In this document: one piece after another, positions 11,073 through 24,166 of the stretch
Layout: each line of letters begins with the position of its first letter
Position numbering within the stretch: the stretch's first letter is position 1
DNA from: Atherinomorus stipes
Taxonomy: Eukaryota > Chordata > Actinopteri > Atheriniformes > Atherinidae
Length of the DNA stretch: 64,000 nucleotides
Direction of reading: 5' to 3'
Assembly: GCA_023101725.1 (NCBI GenBank)
Contig: JALJCO010009099.1
Coordinates: forward strand, 124,001-188,000
The notes under the pieces: generated by a model
What the model saw: only the letters and a program-made list of their open reading frames with translations
What the model was told of the DNA's origin: nothing
Database searches by the model: none
Position numbers and translations under genes: made by a program

Positions 11073-11813
11073 GAGCTTTGTGACATGGTGCATTATCCTC
11101 CTGGAGGTAGCCATCAGGAGATGCTACTCTGTGGTCATAAAGGGATGGACATGGTCAGCAATGATACTCGGGTAGGCTGTGGTGTTTAAATGATGCTTGA
11201 TTGGTGCTAAGGGGTCAAAGTGTGCCAGGAAAATACTATAGTTTCCAAATAACTGTAACACCAGCATCTGTAAAAATGCTTCATAAAAGGCTTTAAGTTG
11301 TTTAAGCCAAATTGTGATCCTAACATCTGAATGTAGCAGCGGAATGTGGACTCAGACCATGGAATGTTTTTTCAGTCTCATATTATTAATCCTTTGCTGC
11401 TTGAAGGCTGGATATGGACATTCAGAGATGCTATTCTGCATACCTTGGATGAAACCAGTGCTTATTTGACTTCCTGTTGACTTTCTATCATCTCCAACCA
11501 GTCTGTCCATTCTCCTCTGACCTCCGACATCAAAAAGACATTCTGGTCCAGTCAACTGCTGCTCCCTGGATATTTTCTCTTCTTCAGACCATTCTCTGAA
11601 AACCCTGGTTGTGTGTGAAAGTCCCAGTAAACTGTTTCTGAAAAACTCAGACCAACAACCATGCCACTTTCATTCAAGTCCCCTTTTTCCTCATTCTGAT
11701 GCTCAGATTGAACCTCAAGTTGTCCTGATCATGTCTACATGCACTGACTTGCTGTTTAGCTATTTGTGTTAACAAGAAATTAAGCAGGGATACTTAAAAG
11801 GGGCCAGCAAGTG
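11073..11813 (-). pseudogene. Tc1-like element, minus strand, internally deleted
   Basis: At the right edge the minus strand begins CACTTGCTGGCCCCTTTTAA, a terminus related to the Tc1 element at 53,851. The minus-strand translation retains GQRRMDRLVGDDRKST and GMQNSISE, from the paired helix-turn-helix/linker region of Tc1 transposase. Further along, the strand matches the part before the second catalytic Asp, including a remnant of DHVHPFMTTE. Stops and frame changes run throughout, and one end is missing. It is a dead copy. Confidence 0.8.
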
Positions 11814-14800
11814 TTTGTTTTCTAAACTCCAAATCTATCAAGAGATGAAGACCTTTTTAACATAATGATTTTTTTCTCCTATTGACAGGCTCCATGCCTA
11901 TTGGTTGGGTCTTGTTCCAGATAGGCTCAGCTTCTATTTAAAAGATAATCTTAACTTTCATGGTAAACTACCTCTTGCATCAACACAAGTTAAGGTTTCA
12001 CAGAAAAACAACCAGCAAAATAATTAACAGTTCCACCATGTAAGGCATCAATTCATGCTGTATTGATCAGTTTACAAAGACATGGGAACCTCTTGAAGGT
12101 CTTTTTTGGACCAAACACTAGGGTGATTGGGGATTAGGGAGCTTCTTTAAAACAACCAAACCTGAGGGTTTTTTTTTGTTGTTTTGTTTTCTTTTGTTGG
12201 TGTTATTCATGCAGTCAATACAAAAAGTAACAGCTGGCTAGCATTTGCAAGACAAGTTAAACTGATATGCCTCACAGATGCCCAACAAAGCCTGGACTCC
12301 GTTATTGCCCCATTACTCTGTGCTTTTGAATCATTACCTCCCTAATGGTTCCGCTTGTTCTGAGTACTTAGGCCTACTCTTGGGTAGGAACTTTAATATT
12401 TCCTACAAGCAGAGTATTTTCTGGAACTACCTTTATCCTCAGTCTGAACAATGCAGACAAACGTATAAGGCTTTACTTCCTCCACGTGTTATAAGAAAAG
12501 TAGAAGTTCCTCTCTTCTAAAAATAGTTCTAAGATATGTCTAGACTGAGGTTTAGCATGTATTAGGCAAAGTTCACTTTCTGGGGCTAATTGGGACTTGG
12601 GAGTATCCCAACATGCTACATTCCTTCTAGAGTTTTTTTTTTTTGTTTGTTTGTTTGTTTGTTTGTTTTATTTTTTGCTTGCATACACAACAGAGGAACA
12701 ATTACTACGTGCTGATAGACAGGGAAGATTCAAAATGAATTTGTTCCAAGTAGCTGGACTGTCATGTTAGTCTCTGTTTACTTTACTGTAAATCTGGATA
12801 GGTTATTAACTGCAGCACTTTCCACTGTTTGCATAGTTTAGTTTTCTTCTTTTTTTTTAAAGGCACGTGTCGATGCTTTGTTGACTGTATGGTGTCTGAG
12901 AAGACCTCAATGACATTCCAATACCTAGAAAGGTGACACAAAATGGCAAGGTGCTTTCACCAAGGTACGAGAACTATTAAAAAAGGTCTTGTCATCTGAC
13001 TGTATTTTTTACATTAAGGAATGTTTGCATGATTATTTTGGTATTTTGTGCTCATAAAGCCGCACAGGGCTGCTATCAAAGCTTCCACTTCTATTGAAAA
13101 TTTGCCACATGTATATTTTTCACAGCATCTCACAGTGAGCTCTTTAAATCAAACATAATGACAATGTCCTCCATTTAGTGGAATGACTTATGACAGTCTC
13201 ATGGGAAAAGTTCTTTGTACTGTCAGATTAGAAGAGTTGAGGAAGTTGAGGAAGGAAAACTGCGTAACAATGTAAGTCATGCCTTATCGTTCAAAGGAGA
13301 ACAAAGGTCCTCAGAAAACAGTAAGAGATTTTCCTTATCATTCTATACACGATGTTAAGTAACTACACAGAGCAAAGTGAGAATGACACAGACTGGTTAG
13401 GAACAGCCTGGTTGTTTAGAAGAAGCAAAATAACCCTGGAAAAGCAACTTCTAGGAGATAAACAGGGAGAGAACAGTAGAGGAGAAAAATAGATGCCAGG
13501 AAAGACCAGGTCCTGGGGTCACGCGAAAGATGGGCCTGATCCCACCTTCAATCCCTGAAGCTTTTCTTTTGTTTGAAGTCACATCTGGGCTAAATTTCCC
13601 CTTTTGAGTTGAGCGAAGAGGAAGTCTTCTGGGTGGGAGGAAGGGGGCTCAGGGCCACTCTTGCCTGCCAGGCTAAACTGTTCTAAATACTGTAGATCCA
13701 TGAGTCACTAAACCAGGCACTGAGCAAACATAGATGCAGACCCTGATTCAGGAGTCATCAAACGGGATCTATGATGACTCCTGGAGCGGTGCAGATGGGT
13801 CATTCAGTGACACATGCGAGCAAAGGTATGTTTTGACTGAACAGGTAACTGTGACCCATAACTTCAGATGGATCGCTGAAGATCACACCTCCTCAGATAA
13901 AGCACAACGCTGACTTGTTTAATCACATGATAGTCTTACACAAAGTAGAGGGAGTCTTAAATAATCACTGTTCTGTAGACCGAGGGGAAAATATTTACAC
14001 TCAATGCGGAATTAGGTTTGGTTTGAATGATGTACCAGGTCACAACATGATCAAACAGACAGGAAGGAGAGAAGAAAAATAGATAATGTTACACAAATAC
14101 CATTGTTTTTCTTATTATCAGGTTAAATATTCAACCTCAAGATTGGAAAATTGCTCCACTGAAATGGCTTTGGGGTTGTTTCACAATGCTTTAGATGCGT
14201 CAGAGTAAAGACTATGAGAACCACTGCTAGAGGCTCTTTTATATGCCACTATTTGAGGTTTGCAATAAAGATAATTCTTAATATATGCGAGAACTTAGGA
14301 CAGGAGCAGTGGGATTCATGAATGTGGACAGTACAGGGATACTTAGATAATTTCATGCACAAAGATCCATTGAGTCATTATTGAGACCATGTGAAAAGAG
14401 TTGTATGATTTTGTTCCGAGTGGTTTTGGAAAAGTTGGAAAAGAAAATGATCTCTTTATACTTATGATTATGATCATAGTTCTTTACTTGGCCTTGAAAA
14501 ATCCTTTTGTATTCAATTTTTAAGCGGAAAACTGAGATTACAAATGGGACCAAATATGCAGTCCAAGTTAAATAAGATGCAGAATCTGAATAATTATGGT
14601 TGGAATAAAGTGCTTAAAAAACATGATCCACCAGAGCTGCATCGTAGGAAATGCAAGATTAACTCTGTTTGTTTACATAGAAAAGTAATATGATTGTTTC
14701 TGCAAGCAAAATCAAAAATGTCTGTTTGATTGAAATTGTATTAAATACGAATTCTGATTGCATGTCAACATTCACTGGGACGATGGCATAGGCATTCATC

Positions 14801-15050
14801 TCATGATCCTCACTTCCTGTCATCATCTAGAGTAATTTCCTGCCAGTCAAACTATTTGTCAGTACTTTTGTTTGTTATGTTAGCAGTTTGCAGGAAAAAG
14901 CCTGATATTAACAAGTTAGGTATCAGCACCTGTGATAGCAGAGCTGGACACAGCTGGGTAAACAAAAGGAACCGGGACAGGTTTCTCTGAGGACAAGTCA
15001 CATTTCCAGTCTTTAGTTAGGAACGTTCCCATCTGAGCGAGATGATGCAG
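11814..15050. other. No recognisable gene; (GTTT)n microsatellite inside
   Basis: Unique AT-rich sequence. A poly-T run leading into a GTTT repeat occupies 12,633-12,670. No exon, RNA gene or clear element terminus was found. The frame at 12,278-12,520 (80 codons) lacks any recognisable motif. Confidence 0.5.
12633..12670. repeat. (GTTT)n microsatellite
   Basis: A run of T passes into about six GTTT units. It is likely replication slippage on a poly-T tract. Confidence 0.9.
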
Positions 15051-16602
15051 AGGCTATGTTCACCCCGCAGCTCTCGATGTTCAAATCTGATTTCATACCG
15101 AAATTTGATTTGTTTGTGTGGTCGTTCATTTGATCATTTTCACGGGACCTCCATCAGATTAACGGTGTGAACTGTACACGGCTCTGAAGTACCTGCATGC
15201 ACAGAGGAAGACGCGAGCACGTTTATTTGCGGCAGTAAATATGGATGCTACACGTTAGAATATGTGTATTATTTTCAAAGTTGATGACCAATCACAGCCA
15301 GAAAAAAAGGATATAACATGGTTCCGTCCATTGTTTAAATTCGATCTTAACATAACTCGTCTTCATTAGCCAGAAATAAGACATCTGTTTCAATTCTATG
15401 ATGTCAAAGTCAGATGAAATGCAACACAACAGTTCAAACTGTGGCCGCTTTGACACAGATCAGATTTGTATCTGAATTTGTACCACATATGAAAGAGGGT
15501 CAGATTTTTAAAAATCGTATATGCGGCATTCAGAGTGCCGTTAAAGAGCCAATAAGAGTCACATAGGGACAAAAGAATTAGAATGAGGCTGCAGTGGTCC
15601 CGGTTACATGATGTTTTTTCATTTGGAATCAATTATTCTAAAAAAAAAAAGAAAAATCGTCGCTGAGGGAAAAAATGAGGGGGGGGGGAAAGATCGGGGG
15701 GGGGGGGGCGAGGAAAGAGGGAAGAGGGGAGAGGAAGAAAAAGGAGGGGAAGAGGGAAGGGAGGGGGGGGGGGGGGGGGGGGGTTAAATAGTTCAGAATT
15801 AAATTACTCTCCTTTGTGTTTACATGGAAATAATATTGAATTAAGGTTTAATGAAAGATGTTTAATTCTTAAATCCAGGGTTAGGAAGGGTTCTGAACAG
15901 TGGACGAACATGACGTCAGTATTAACCTCTGTTTACATCTACCGGGAAGTACACGTACGCCGGTTCCTGCTTCTTTTAGTTTTGACTACGAAATCAAAAC
16001 CGCATAATAACAGATTTTCACCAAATTTTGATTGTGGTTTTGTAGCGGCAGCTCGACACTAACATACTACTTGATTTCTGCCAGCTGGCATGAGTCCAGC
16101 ACTTGTTTCACGCGCATTTTGACAAGCGTCATTACAACAGGACAAGGGAAGGAGCATGGTCAGAACAACAGGAATTAACTTAGAGCAGAATAAAACGTTT
16201 ATGTGACAGTGGAATTATTTTATTCAGAATCAAAAGAGGAATAGCCCAATCACCTTGATTGGAATTAAAGGTTTGGCCTGATGGTGGCGCTAGAGGACAG
16301 GTTTGTTCACTGATTTTCGAGGGGTTATTTATGTATTCAACAAATAAATAAAGTGCCTGTCACAAAGACTTAGTCAACAATATTCTGTAAATAATTTTCT
16401 GGAGGTAAATATCCCTGGGGTCAAATTGACCCCAAGGACCAAATTTGTTGTTAAATTTGAGGACAATAGGAGGGTTTAGTTTTATTTTGCATTATCGTTT
16501 CCACTTGGAATTAAGGGTTTACATGGTCTTCTTAAAGCTGAAATAACTTTTATTCAGAATTAAAACTCTCATGTAAACACGGTGAGTGTGAATGTAGCCT
16601 GA
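15051..16602. mobile_element. Composite of hAT-like MITEs
   Basis: The left edge AGGCTATGTTCACCCCGCAG and the right edge complement AGGCTACATTCACACTCACC form an imperfect inverted repeat about 1.55 kb apart. Inside, a second MITE-like segment is marked by GTTTACATGG / CATGTAAACAC words and TATTCAGAAT(T/C) repeats (about 15,600 to 16,590). A near-palindrome GGGGTCAAATTGACCCC lies at about 16,418-16,434. Whether this is one element or two nested elements is unclear. Confidence 0.4.
15633..15783 (+). repeat. G/A low-complexity tract with poly-G
   Basis: A-rich then G-rich sequence. It is uninterrupted purine from 15,710 to 15,783 and ends in about 21 G (15,763-15,783). It lies within a MITE segment and may be biological or a read/consensus artefact. 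Confidence 0.8.
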
Positions 16603-16866
16603 GTAGCAGCTGTGATTAAACTCTAAATACCAACAAAAGATGAGGAGATACTTGTTTTTTACACAGTTGTGCTAAATGGGTTTCATTGTTAATGCATATA
16701 GATTTCTCTTTCCATAGGCATAATACTCCCTTCCCAACTCCCTGATTAACTTCATGCCCTTCTTTATTCCATGAAAAACTAGCATTTTTTGTCAAGGTAG
16801 GAAAACTTTTTGGGTCATGAGAACTCATTCAGTACCTTTTTAATCAAACCCAGAGGTCTGTCACTA

Positions 16867-17482
16867 GCTGCGTTTATGGACCCAAATATACTGATTGCTT
16901 TCGGTTTAAATGCTCCACCGGAATGAAAATGATCCGTGTAAACACCTCTTTCCGAATCAAAAGAGCCGAACTGAATGAATTTTCATTCTGGTTCACAGGG
17001 GTGCAGTATTCCTTTCCCCAAACCGATCGTGGTATCATGAACGCTGAATCAGAAAATTGTGAGGTTGCGCTCACGTCAGCGTGCAACAAGTGACGGTTCT
17101 TTACTTTGACAGATGGCAGTGAACAACATGATTACCAGGACATCAACAGAAAGTTTATATTTTACTCAAACTTGGTCTGTCTGCCTTTTTCTCTTGGTTG
17201 TTTGTAGGAGCGCATGAGGATCAGCTTCTGCTGGATTACAGTCCTGCAGGAACCACAACAACCGTGACCATCAGTTTGTAGATCTCCGTCTTTAATAAAT
17301 AACGTGATGTAACATCATTCTGCGCATGTCAGACAGGATTATTCTGAATAAATGTTAGCGCATGTAAACACCAGATTGAAATGAAATAGTTCCCCTGTAA
17401 ACAGCTTCCCTCCCTGTAAATCCTCAATCAGAATAATTTCATTCGGAAGGGAAAAAAGGCTCCATGTAAACGTACCCACTGC
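16867..17482. mobile_element. MITE with GCGTTTA-CATGG termini
   Basis: Left end CTGCGTTTATGGACCCAAAT; the complement of the right end reads GTACGTTTACATGGAGCC. GTGTAAACACC and CATGTAAACACC occur in both arms, and TATTCTGAAT/GAATAATTTCATTC near the right arm. The arms are imperfect inverted repeats, as in fish hAT-like MITEs. No coding capacity. Confidence 0.5.
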
Positions 17483-18400
17483 TACAGTTTCAACTACCTT
17501 CTTCTCATGTGGGTCCTGTGAGTTTAATAACATAATTCAGGAGCAAAAATAAATAAGTAAATCAACCATTTAAGGACTCCAAAGCAAAAAGGTTTAGAGA
17601 CAAATGAGCCAGAGCTAATGAAAAAGCGATTAAAACTTCAAAAACATGAACTGACAGGGAAGGTGTTTTAAAATCTGAATGAATCTAATAAAACATGCCT
17701 GTCATCACTTAAATAAAATAATAGTTTATAATATTTTGGTTAACCTAATAAGCTTAAAATGTTTATATTTACACAGTCCTTATGGACTTTGAGGGCCAAA
17801 TGAAAGCTTCATTTACAGAAAGCTATTAAACGAGGCTTTCAGGAAGCCGGGGCTCAAACTAATAGCAGAAATAAATTGCATTATCTGTAATATAAGAATG
17901 TAACATCCACTGTTTTTGCACTCAGACTCAAAAGTTTAATGACTTAAAAGAAAGAAAAAAAAAACTCAGCCCTTCTTTATTGACTGTTGTGATGAGGATT
18001 AAACCAGTCAGTGAGGGGATTATAAATGCAATTCTGTTTGATTTATTCAAACAGAAATTGTGACAAACTTAATACATCATAATGTTTGAAATACTGGTAT
18101 TTACCTTGAACATTATAACTACACCCACACATTAATAAAGCTCTCAATAATTTCCATGCGCTAACAGTGAGTTTCATGTTAATACAAATGAACATGGTTG
18201 GATAAGAAACATTGGCTAAAAACCATAAATAAGAACTAAATGAAAACCACATGAAAGTGGAGGTAAATAATGAAGCATGTCGTGTTGAGCTGCTCTGCTC
18301 TGATTTGATCAGGTCCTTCCAGCTGTTTAAAAGCTTGAATGACAATCTGTGTTTATCTTCGGCTTTCCTCTCCAACTAATTAACTAAACCCCGGAACACC
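17483..18400. other. No recognisable gene or repeat
   Basis: AT-rich unique sequence with a 110-codon minus-strand open frame (18,043-18,375) that shows no motif or splice context and is not called as a gene. Confidence 0.5.
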
Positions 18401-20420
18401 AAAACACACAGTCCCCTGAACCCTTCCCTTCTCCGACAGCTGATGTATTATTGCACCACTTCAAATTACTGCCGAGTGGAGGATGTCCCACAACAGTTTG
18501 CACTCATGTGGCCTGAGACAGTTATTAACTGCTATATATTAATTAAATACAATTACGACATCTTAGTATATAATATTGTTTAATTGTCAGTGTCGCTTAT
18601 GTATGTGGAATGATTGCTATCATTATTTACTGTATGTCGCTAATTTTAATTTCCTGTGGCAGGTATCAAAATGGATGCACACACACACACAAATAAACAC
18701 ACATGTGCTGGGGATAAGGCCGTTCTTCACTTTCACGCTACTTCTACACTCTTGTGTCTTCACTTTCAGATGAAACACTGTGCCAATCTTTATTCCTCGT
18801 GGAAATGTTTAATTGCCTGGGAAGCGAAGAGGCGTTTTAGCTCGCCGTGCGCCCGGTAAGCAGGCACTGCAGCGGATGTTTGAAAGGCCCCTATTATCTG
18901 TTTTAGCCCTCCCATCGTCCTTTCAGTATGAAAAATCCCCCTGGTGCGTGAGGCAGGAATTTGGATAAATCCAGATTACATCAGAAGGCAGGTGAACCAG
19001 CACATAAGGAGAAAAAAAAGGAGCAGCTAAAAATATAATTATGCTGTCAGACGCTGCTAAGCTGCAGCCTTTTAATCCTCCGCCATGCCGATGCCATTGC
19101 TTGTCTTCTCCCATCAAGTGCCGTAATCTAATATTTTTATCCCATGTCTTAATATGCGTTTTTTTCCTCTGGTTAATTCATCATCATCAGAGTTTTTCAG
19201 GTTATTTATTCTGGTAACAATCACAGCAATGGCCTTGGCAAGCCTGAGGGTAATTTAATGCGTTATGGTATTAAAACCTGGCAAGTGCCTTTTTGCATGA
19301 GTTAAAACCCCCCACAGCAACACCCCAACACATGAAGACTTCTCTTCCGGTCGTGTGTTGATGGCTTTATATTCTGTCTTTCTGTTTACAAGTCCCCCCA
19401 GTGTAGCTCATCATGTCATGAAGAACTGAAATGAGATTTTACTAAACAGCATTTTTGCCCCATCTGGTTTTGCTGAGGCAGTAGCCCTTTTAAAACAATC
19501 TGCGGTTCCATCTGGTCACTGTGGTTTTTGCCCCGTCTTCCCAGTTGCTTTCACTTACTGCCACAGCCCGCTGTCCAGTTTGAGGACAATCTCGCAAAAC
19601 ATCCCGAGGGCGTCTCTCGGCACAGAAGCGAACAACCCCCTTCCTTTCCAGGGTGCTTTGAAGGCGTCCGATGAATCAGCTGTTAAGGCTCCTCTTCAGT
19701 GAAGACGAGGAGAGTGTATTCTGAGCGATCAATCCAAAGGGGTCTGTTTTCATGGTTCATCCCTCACAGAGCAGCAGATCACCCCTCCTCTAACTCAGGT
19801 GGCACCGGGCCCAACCCTGGCGCCTGCCACCCTGCCCGGATTAATTGGAGCATGCTGTTGTAAATGAATCACATATGGCTGATATCTCCCTCACTTTACC
19901 CTCCCTGGCACACGCTACAAGCATCACCTATGGGTTGTTGTCTTTTTAAGGAACTTTCCTTCTGACTCTTTATTTTTATCCCATTCTTCAAAGGAAGTTC
20001 TGCATGGAGAGAAAAAAAAAGAGAGCAGTGTAAAGATAATCAAGGTCAGGTGCTTGCTGGTTGAAGTTCACTGTAAAATTCATGACTTTCCCTTTTGGTT
20101 TTTTCATTTGTCTCTTTCTCCAGGTCCACCCTTTGCTCTTAACGTGGCACAAAGCAGATTAATTACGCTGTCGTACCAAAGGTAGGAATAAGCCAGCACA
20201 CCTGTCCTTGATGCCACCACGCATTAAGATGAATGCGTCACAGCTTTGGTCTTTATTAGTTATTTATGAGGTCCCACTGCCCAGAATAACAGCACTAAAA
20301 AGAAGGGGGCAGAGCGACTGGACGCTAACGGTGGATTTTGGCAGCGCTTACTGGGACGTTATAGGAAAGTGTTGACCAAACTGACATTAATAACATCGTC
20401 CTGCGGGACGGCTCAGTCTG
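18401..20420. promoter_or_regulatory. Long non-repetitive block, candidate conserved non-coding cluster
   Basis: This is one of the most gene-regulatory-looking stretches: balanced composition, no recognisable repeats, and many AT-core words in GC-containing context. Examples are GCTAAAAATATAATTATG near 19,027 (MEF2-like), CGGATTAATTGGAGCATGC near 19,838 and GATTAATTACG-type words near 20,157. A short CA run lies at 18,676-18,690. No exons with conserved-looking codons were found. The interpretation is inference; cross-species alignment is needed. Confidence 0.3.
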
Positions 20421-20812
20421 GTTGTCATGTTAACGCAGCGTGGTCGTCATGTAAACATCAGGCATGGAGCCCTGCAAGAGGATATGTTTGTTTTAATAAG
20501 TTTTGGCATCAGTTAATGAAACCCAAACAGAAAAAAATATATTTTATTTGATTTTTTATTACATTTTGGCACTGATTTACTGTTTTCTTATATATGTTTT
20601 ACAAAAATGTCAAAATTTCACAACATGGATTGTTTTATTGTTACTTCTTTTAACAGGGAAATTTTTCTGTGAATAATAACAAAAGATGAAATAAAAAAGA
20701 ATAGAAAAAAATCCTGCACTAATACAGGCTTTTTTTTTTTTCCACAGACTGTTTCATAAGAAATCATATTTCCAGTCCAGTGACTACTCAGAGCTACTTT
20801 GGGAGTATATTG
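20421..20812. other. AT-rich, no recognisable feature
   Basis: AT-rich sequence with a T run near 20,730-20,741. Nothing supported. Confidence 0.5.
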
Positions 20813-21252
20813 TTTAAAGGTGAGAGTTACAACTTTTTCACCAAAACAATTAATTTTACAAAAATAAACAGTGTTAAGAGGGGTTCAGAAAAAAGTATTT
20901 TTTACTGAATTTTTTAAGAGTATATTAATAGTAGTTTTATCAATTTTGATGGGTCCAAAATATGAAAAACATTTGTATTCGATTAATGTGCCTTTAAGAG
21001 TTGCTAGCTTGATTGCTGTATAGAAATAGCATCTTTCTCAAATTCAAGCAGATAAAACAAAGCAGAATAAGCGTGAAGGTTGCAAAGGGGCTCAAAATAT
21101 TGCTGTTTTCCTCCTGAAATGTAGGGTATACATTTGCTAATGCAAATTTATGGTTACCAGATCCCGTAATGTTGCTAACACTAATTGTAAGCAAGTGTGA
21201 GTGCACCACCTACTGGTGGGGAGGAATGAAATTTGTAGCTACCACCTCTTAG
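20813..21252. mobile_element. MITE with AGGTGAGAGTTACAAC termini
   Basis: The left end is TTTAAAGGTGAGAGTTACAA. The complement of the right end is CTAAGAGGTGGTAGCTACAA. A TTAA precedes the left end and a decayed TTAG follows the right, so a piggyBac-like TTAA insertion is possible but not proven. A truncated relative lies at 6,622-6,900. Confidence 0.5.
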
Positions 21253-22060
21253 AATAAATTACTGGGGTTGGGGAAATTGTTTGATGGGAAAAGGGAAAAA
21301 AACTATGTTATTTCCTAAAAAAAAGAGGAAAATAATAAAATAAATTAATCTCAATAAGGACATAAGAAAAGGCCCCTCCCACCCCTCCCCCCAAATGGGA
21401 GAGAATGGTAAAAAGAATAAAAAAAAAAGGGGGGAGACTACATATAGGAAATATTATTTAAGTAAAGATGATTGAGAAAAAATAGCGAAAAAAAAAGAAA
21501 AAAGAGAAAAAAAGACAGCGGAAAACAAATCACAATAAAAGAGGAAGGAAAAAAAAAATGGTATTAATAATAAAAAAACAAAAATTAATTATTGTGCTTA
21601 ATTTTGGTAAATTATTGTTAGTGCAGTGATAGAATATTGGCAACATGTCTATGGTATTCATACAACAAATATTTTGAGAAATTTACACAGAACTTTACAA
21701 AAAACTTGATTTACAAATAATTTTTGCAATTAACACTAGTCAACGCTACCAATAAAAAAAACATAACTTGGCTTTATACTAAAAAAAGCATTTATTTTTA
21801 TAAATATTTTCAGTACTTACTGTAGGTGGTTTGAAATAAACTATCTAAAAATAACTTCATTCTCTAAAAAAAATGCAGCTCTTTAAATGTAAGCTAATGC
21901 CAGTATTAGGATGATAGATTTTGATAGTAATGAAGCTAACAAAATTAATGTGGTTACCAAAGAACTTTAACCTGAGAACGAAAACTTCAGTCAATCTACT
22001 TTTTTTCTCTTTTTTTTTCTCTTTTATTTATTTATTTTTTTCAAAGGTTTGCATTTATAC
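21253..22060 (+). repeat. A-rich low-complexity tract
   Basis: From about 21,280 to 21,600 the plus strand is A-rich with G runs (for example AAAAAAAAGGGGGGAGAC near 21,421) and a C-rich island near 21,374-21,395. Composition then relaxes to AT-rich. No gene seen. Read-quality artefacts are possible. Confidence 0.6.
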
Positions 22061-24160
22061 ACTAGTGACTATACGGTAAATTACCTGAAAAAGTCTTTAG
22101 GGTGAAAGGTGGAAAACCTTGACGAACAACACCACAAGACATCCAGTTGTCTGTGTTCAAGCCCTGAATATACAGTCGTCCAGACACAGCAGCAACATGA
22201 TCCCTGTTTTGCTTTTTTTTCTAACCTTTTTTGCCTCGTTAGTTTATTTACATTTCGGAAAATGAATTACTCCTAATTAGCTATTAACAGTTTCTTTCTG
22301 CTACGCACCACTGGGTGTGCTGATACTGAATTACTCTGATACTGAGGAAATGTGGAACACATGGTTCTCAGGCAATCTCCGAATTGTTACAATTCCTGTC
22401 CCATGAGGCCATTGCACATTTTCGGGTAATTATGAAGTGGTTTCTGATAGAAAGTCATTATTATGAGATAAGGAGACGACTTTTTTCTATTCCTTTGACT
22501 GATTGCAGTCCACCTCTGTTGGCAATAGCCGGCTAAGAAGGAATGCAGTGGCTCCTTTGAGTAATAATTCAAGAAAATATCCCCAACAAAATGTCCAACT
22601 TAGTGGACACCATTAAGAGAAGAGAGTACGGATTTTGAAACCATTTGTGAGGCAATTTTATGCCTGTCATTTTTTATTATTAAGCCCCAAAATAAACAAA
22701 TATTCAGCCAATGACTTAATATTTTGTAATGATTCAAGATGTCTTGATAGCTAATAAGAATGCAGGTTCTCCCAAAGCCACAGTGCAGCGTTGGTCCCCT
22801 CTTATCATCAGCTTCATCAGCATGCATCCGCTACCTTGGCAAAGCTCCTGATTGCATGGTTAAAAATCAAATGGTAGATGTATCAGGTTAGATACGAATA
22901 TCATGCAGTCTGCCCTCGGGGACAATTCCATCTGTAAAACCTTCCCCCGTTTCTTTGTCTGAACCCTTTTAGATTTGTCACTTTGCATTTGCTTTAAGAA
23001 GTAAAGCTTTTAAACACTCAATAACGGAAAGCATGCTTTAGTGGTGACACGGCTATGATCTCGATCAAAGCCATCTGGAAAATGAAAAAGTTCCCTGCTC
23101 ATCGTTAAACGCGTGTTTTGAGCTCTTTAAATACTGTTGCTTGAATTTCCACATTACATCCTCTGTTGAAGGGGGGAAAAGTTGGTAAATCAGTTGATGC
23201 AAATGTTCCTCGCAACTGCACTTCAAACGTTTTGAGGATGATGATGATACGTTAAATTTAGATACAGTGAACTAAACACTTGCCTGTCATTGTGGTTGCG
23301 TACATCCCCAGACGCCCTCGCATTTCCCCGTCTATATACAAAAGCAGATGTTAACAACACAGTTGTTCGAGTGCTTTTTAATGTTCAGTAGCCTCACATT
23401 AGAAAGTGTCTGCTTTTTATTAAATACAGCATCAATGTATGTAATTGGGACTCCAAATGACATGTTTCATCCCCCATCGTCAGCTGCCCACATGCATTTG
23501 TCACTTGCTCAACCCACCATTGTGATTAATTGTGTGGCTCCGCACAAATTTACAGTGATAGTCCCCGCCCCCCCTGCTGCCAAAGAATGTGTAGACAGGC
23601 TCTTGGACATCACAGAGGCATGAGCATTCACACAGTTCACTATCAGGGCTTGTAGGTGCTTATTCCGCACACTGACATTCTTTGTTCTGCCACGACCTTC
23701 ATCCAGACACTTTTATTTGACAACAAGGTGTGCCCCCACCACAGCCGATTGGAGCTGATGTCCCTACACAGCCGCCAGGGATGGTGATTATGAGCGTCAT
23801 AAAGCAGCCTTGGCTCCATCACCCCGGTGCATAAGAGCAAGGAAACAATAGCTGGCACATGCACGAAACAAAAAAAGACCAAAGGAATGACAAACATTCG
23901 GCCAGCTGTTACCTAAAACTGTTAGGAGCTAGCAGGTATTTCTCATGACTATCTGCTTTCCCCTGGGTATCTGGTATCTTCAGGGCGAGTCGCACAGTGA
24001 TTCAGAAAGGTGGCAGGAATGCAGGCGCTGCACATGGAAGCAGTTTGGCGAGCAAGCGCCGGCGAGAAAGATGTAGAACCAAACATTTCTCAATGTCCTC
24101 TTCAATGTATCTCTTGGAAAGAGAGTGTTAACACATGTTTGGTTCCCGGGTTGTCTTGCC
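22061..24160. promoter_or_regulatory. Long non-repetitive block, candidate conserved non-coding cluster
   Basis: About 2.1 kb of complex sequence with almost no recognisable repeats. Dense stretches lie at 22,380-22,900, 23,030-23,620 (including CACCATTGTGATTAATTGTG near 23,516) and 23,690-23,860. An open frame of 91 codons at 23,348-23,623 has no recognisable domain or splice context. The regulatory role is inferred only. Confidence 0.3.
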
Positions 24161-24166
24161 CTACAT

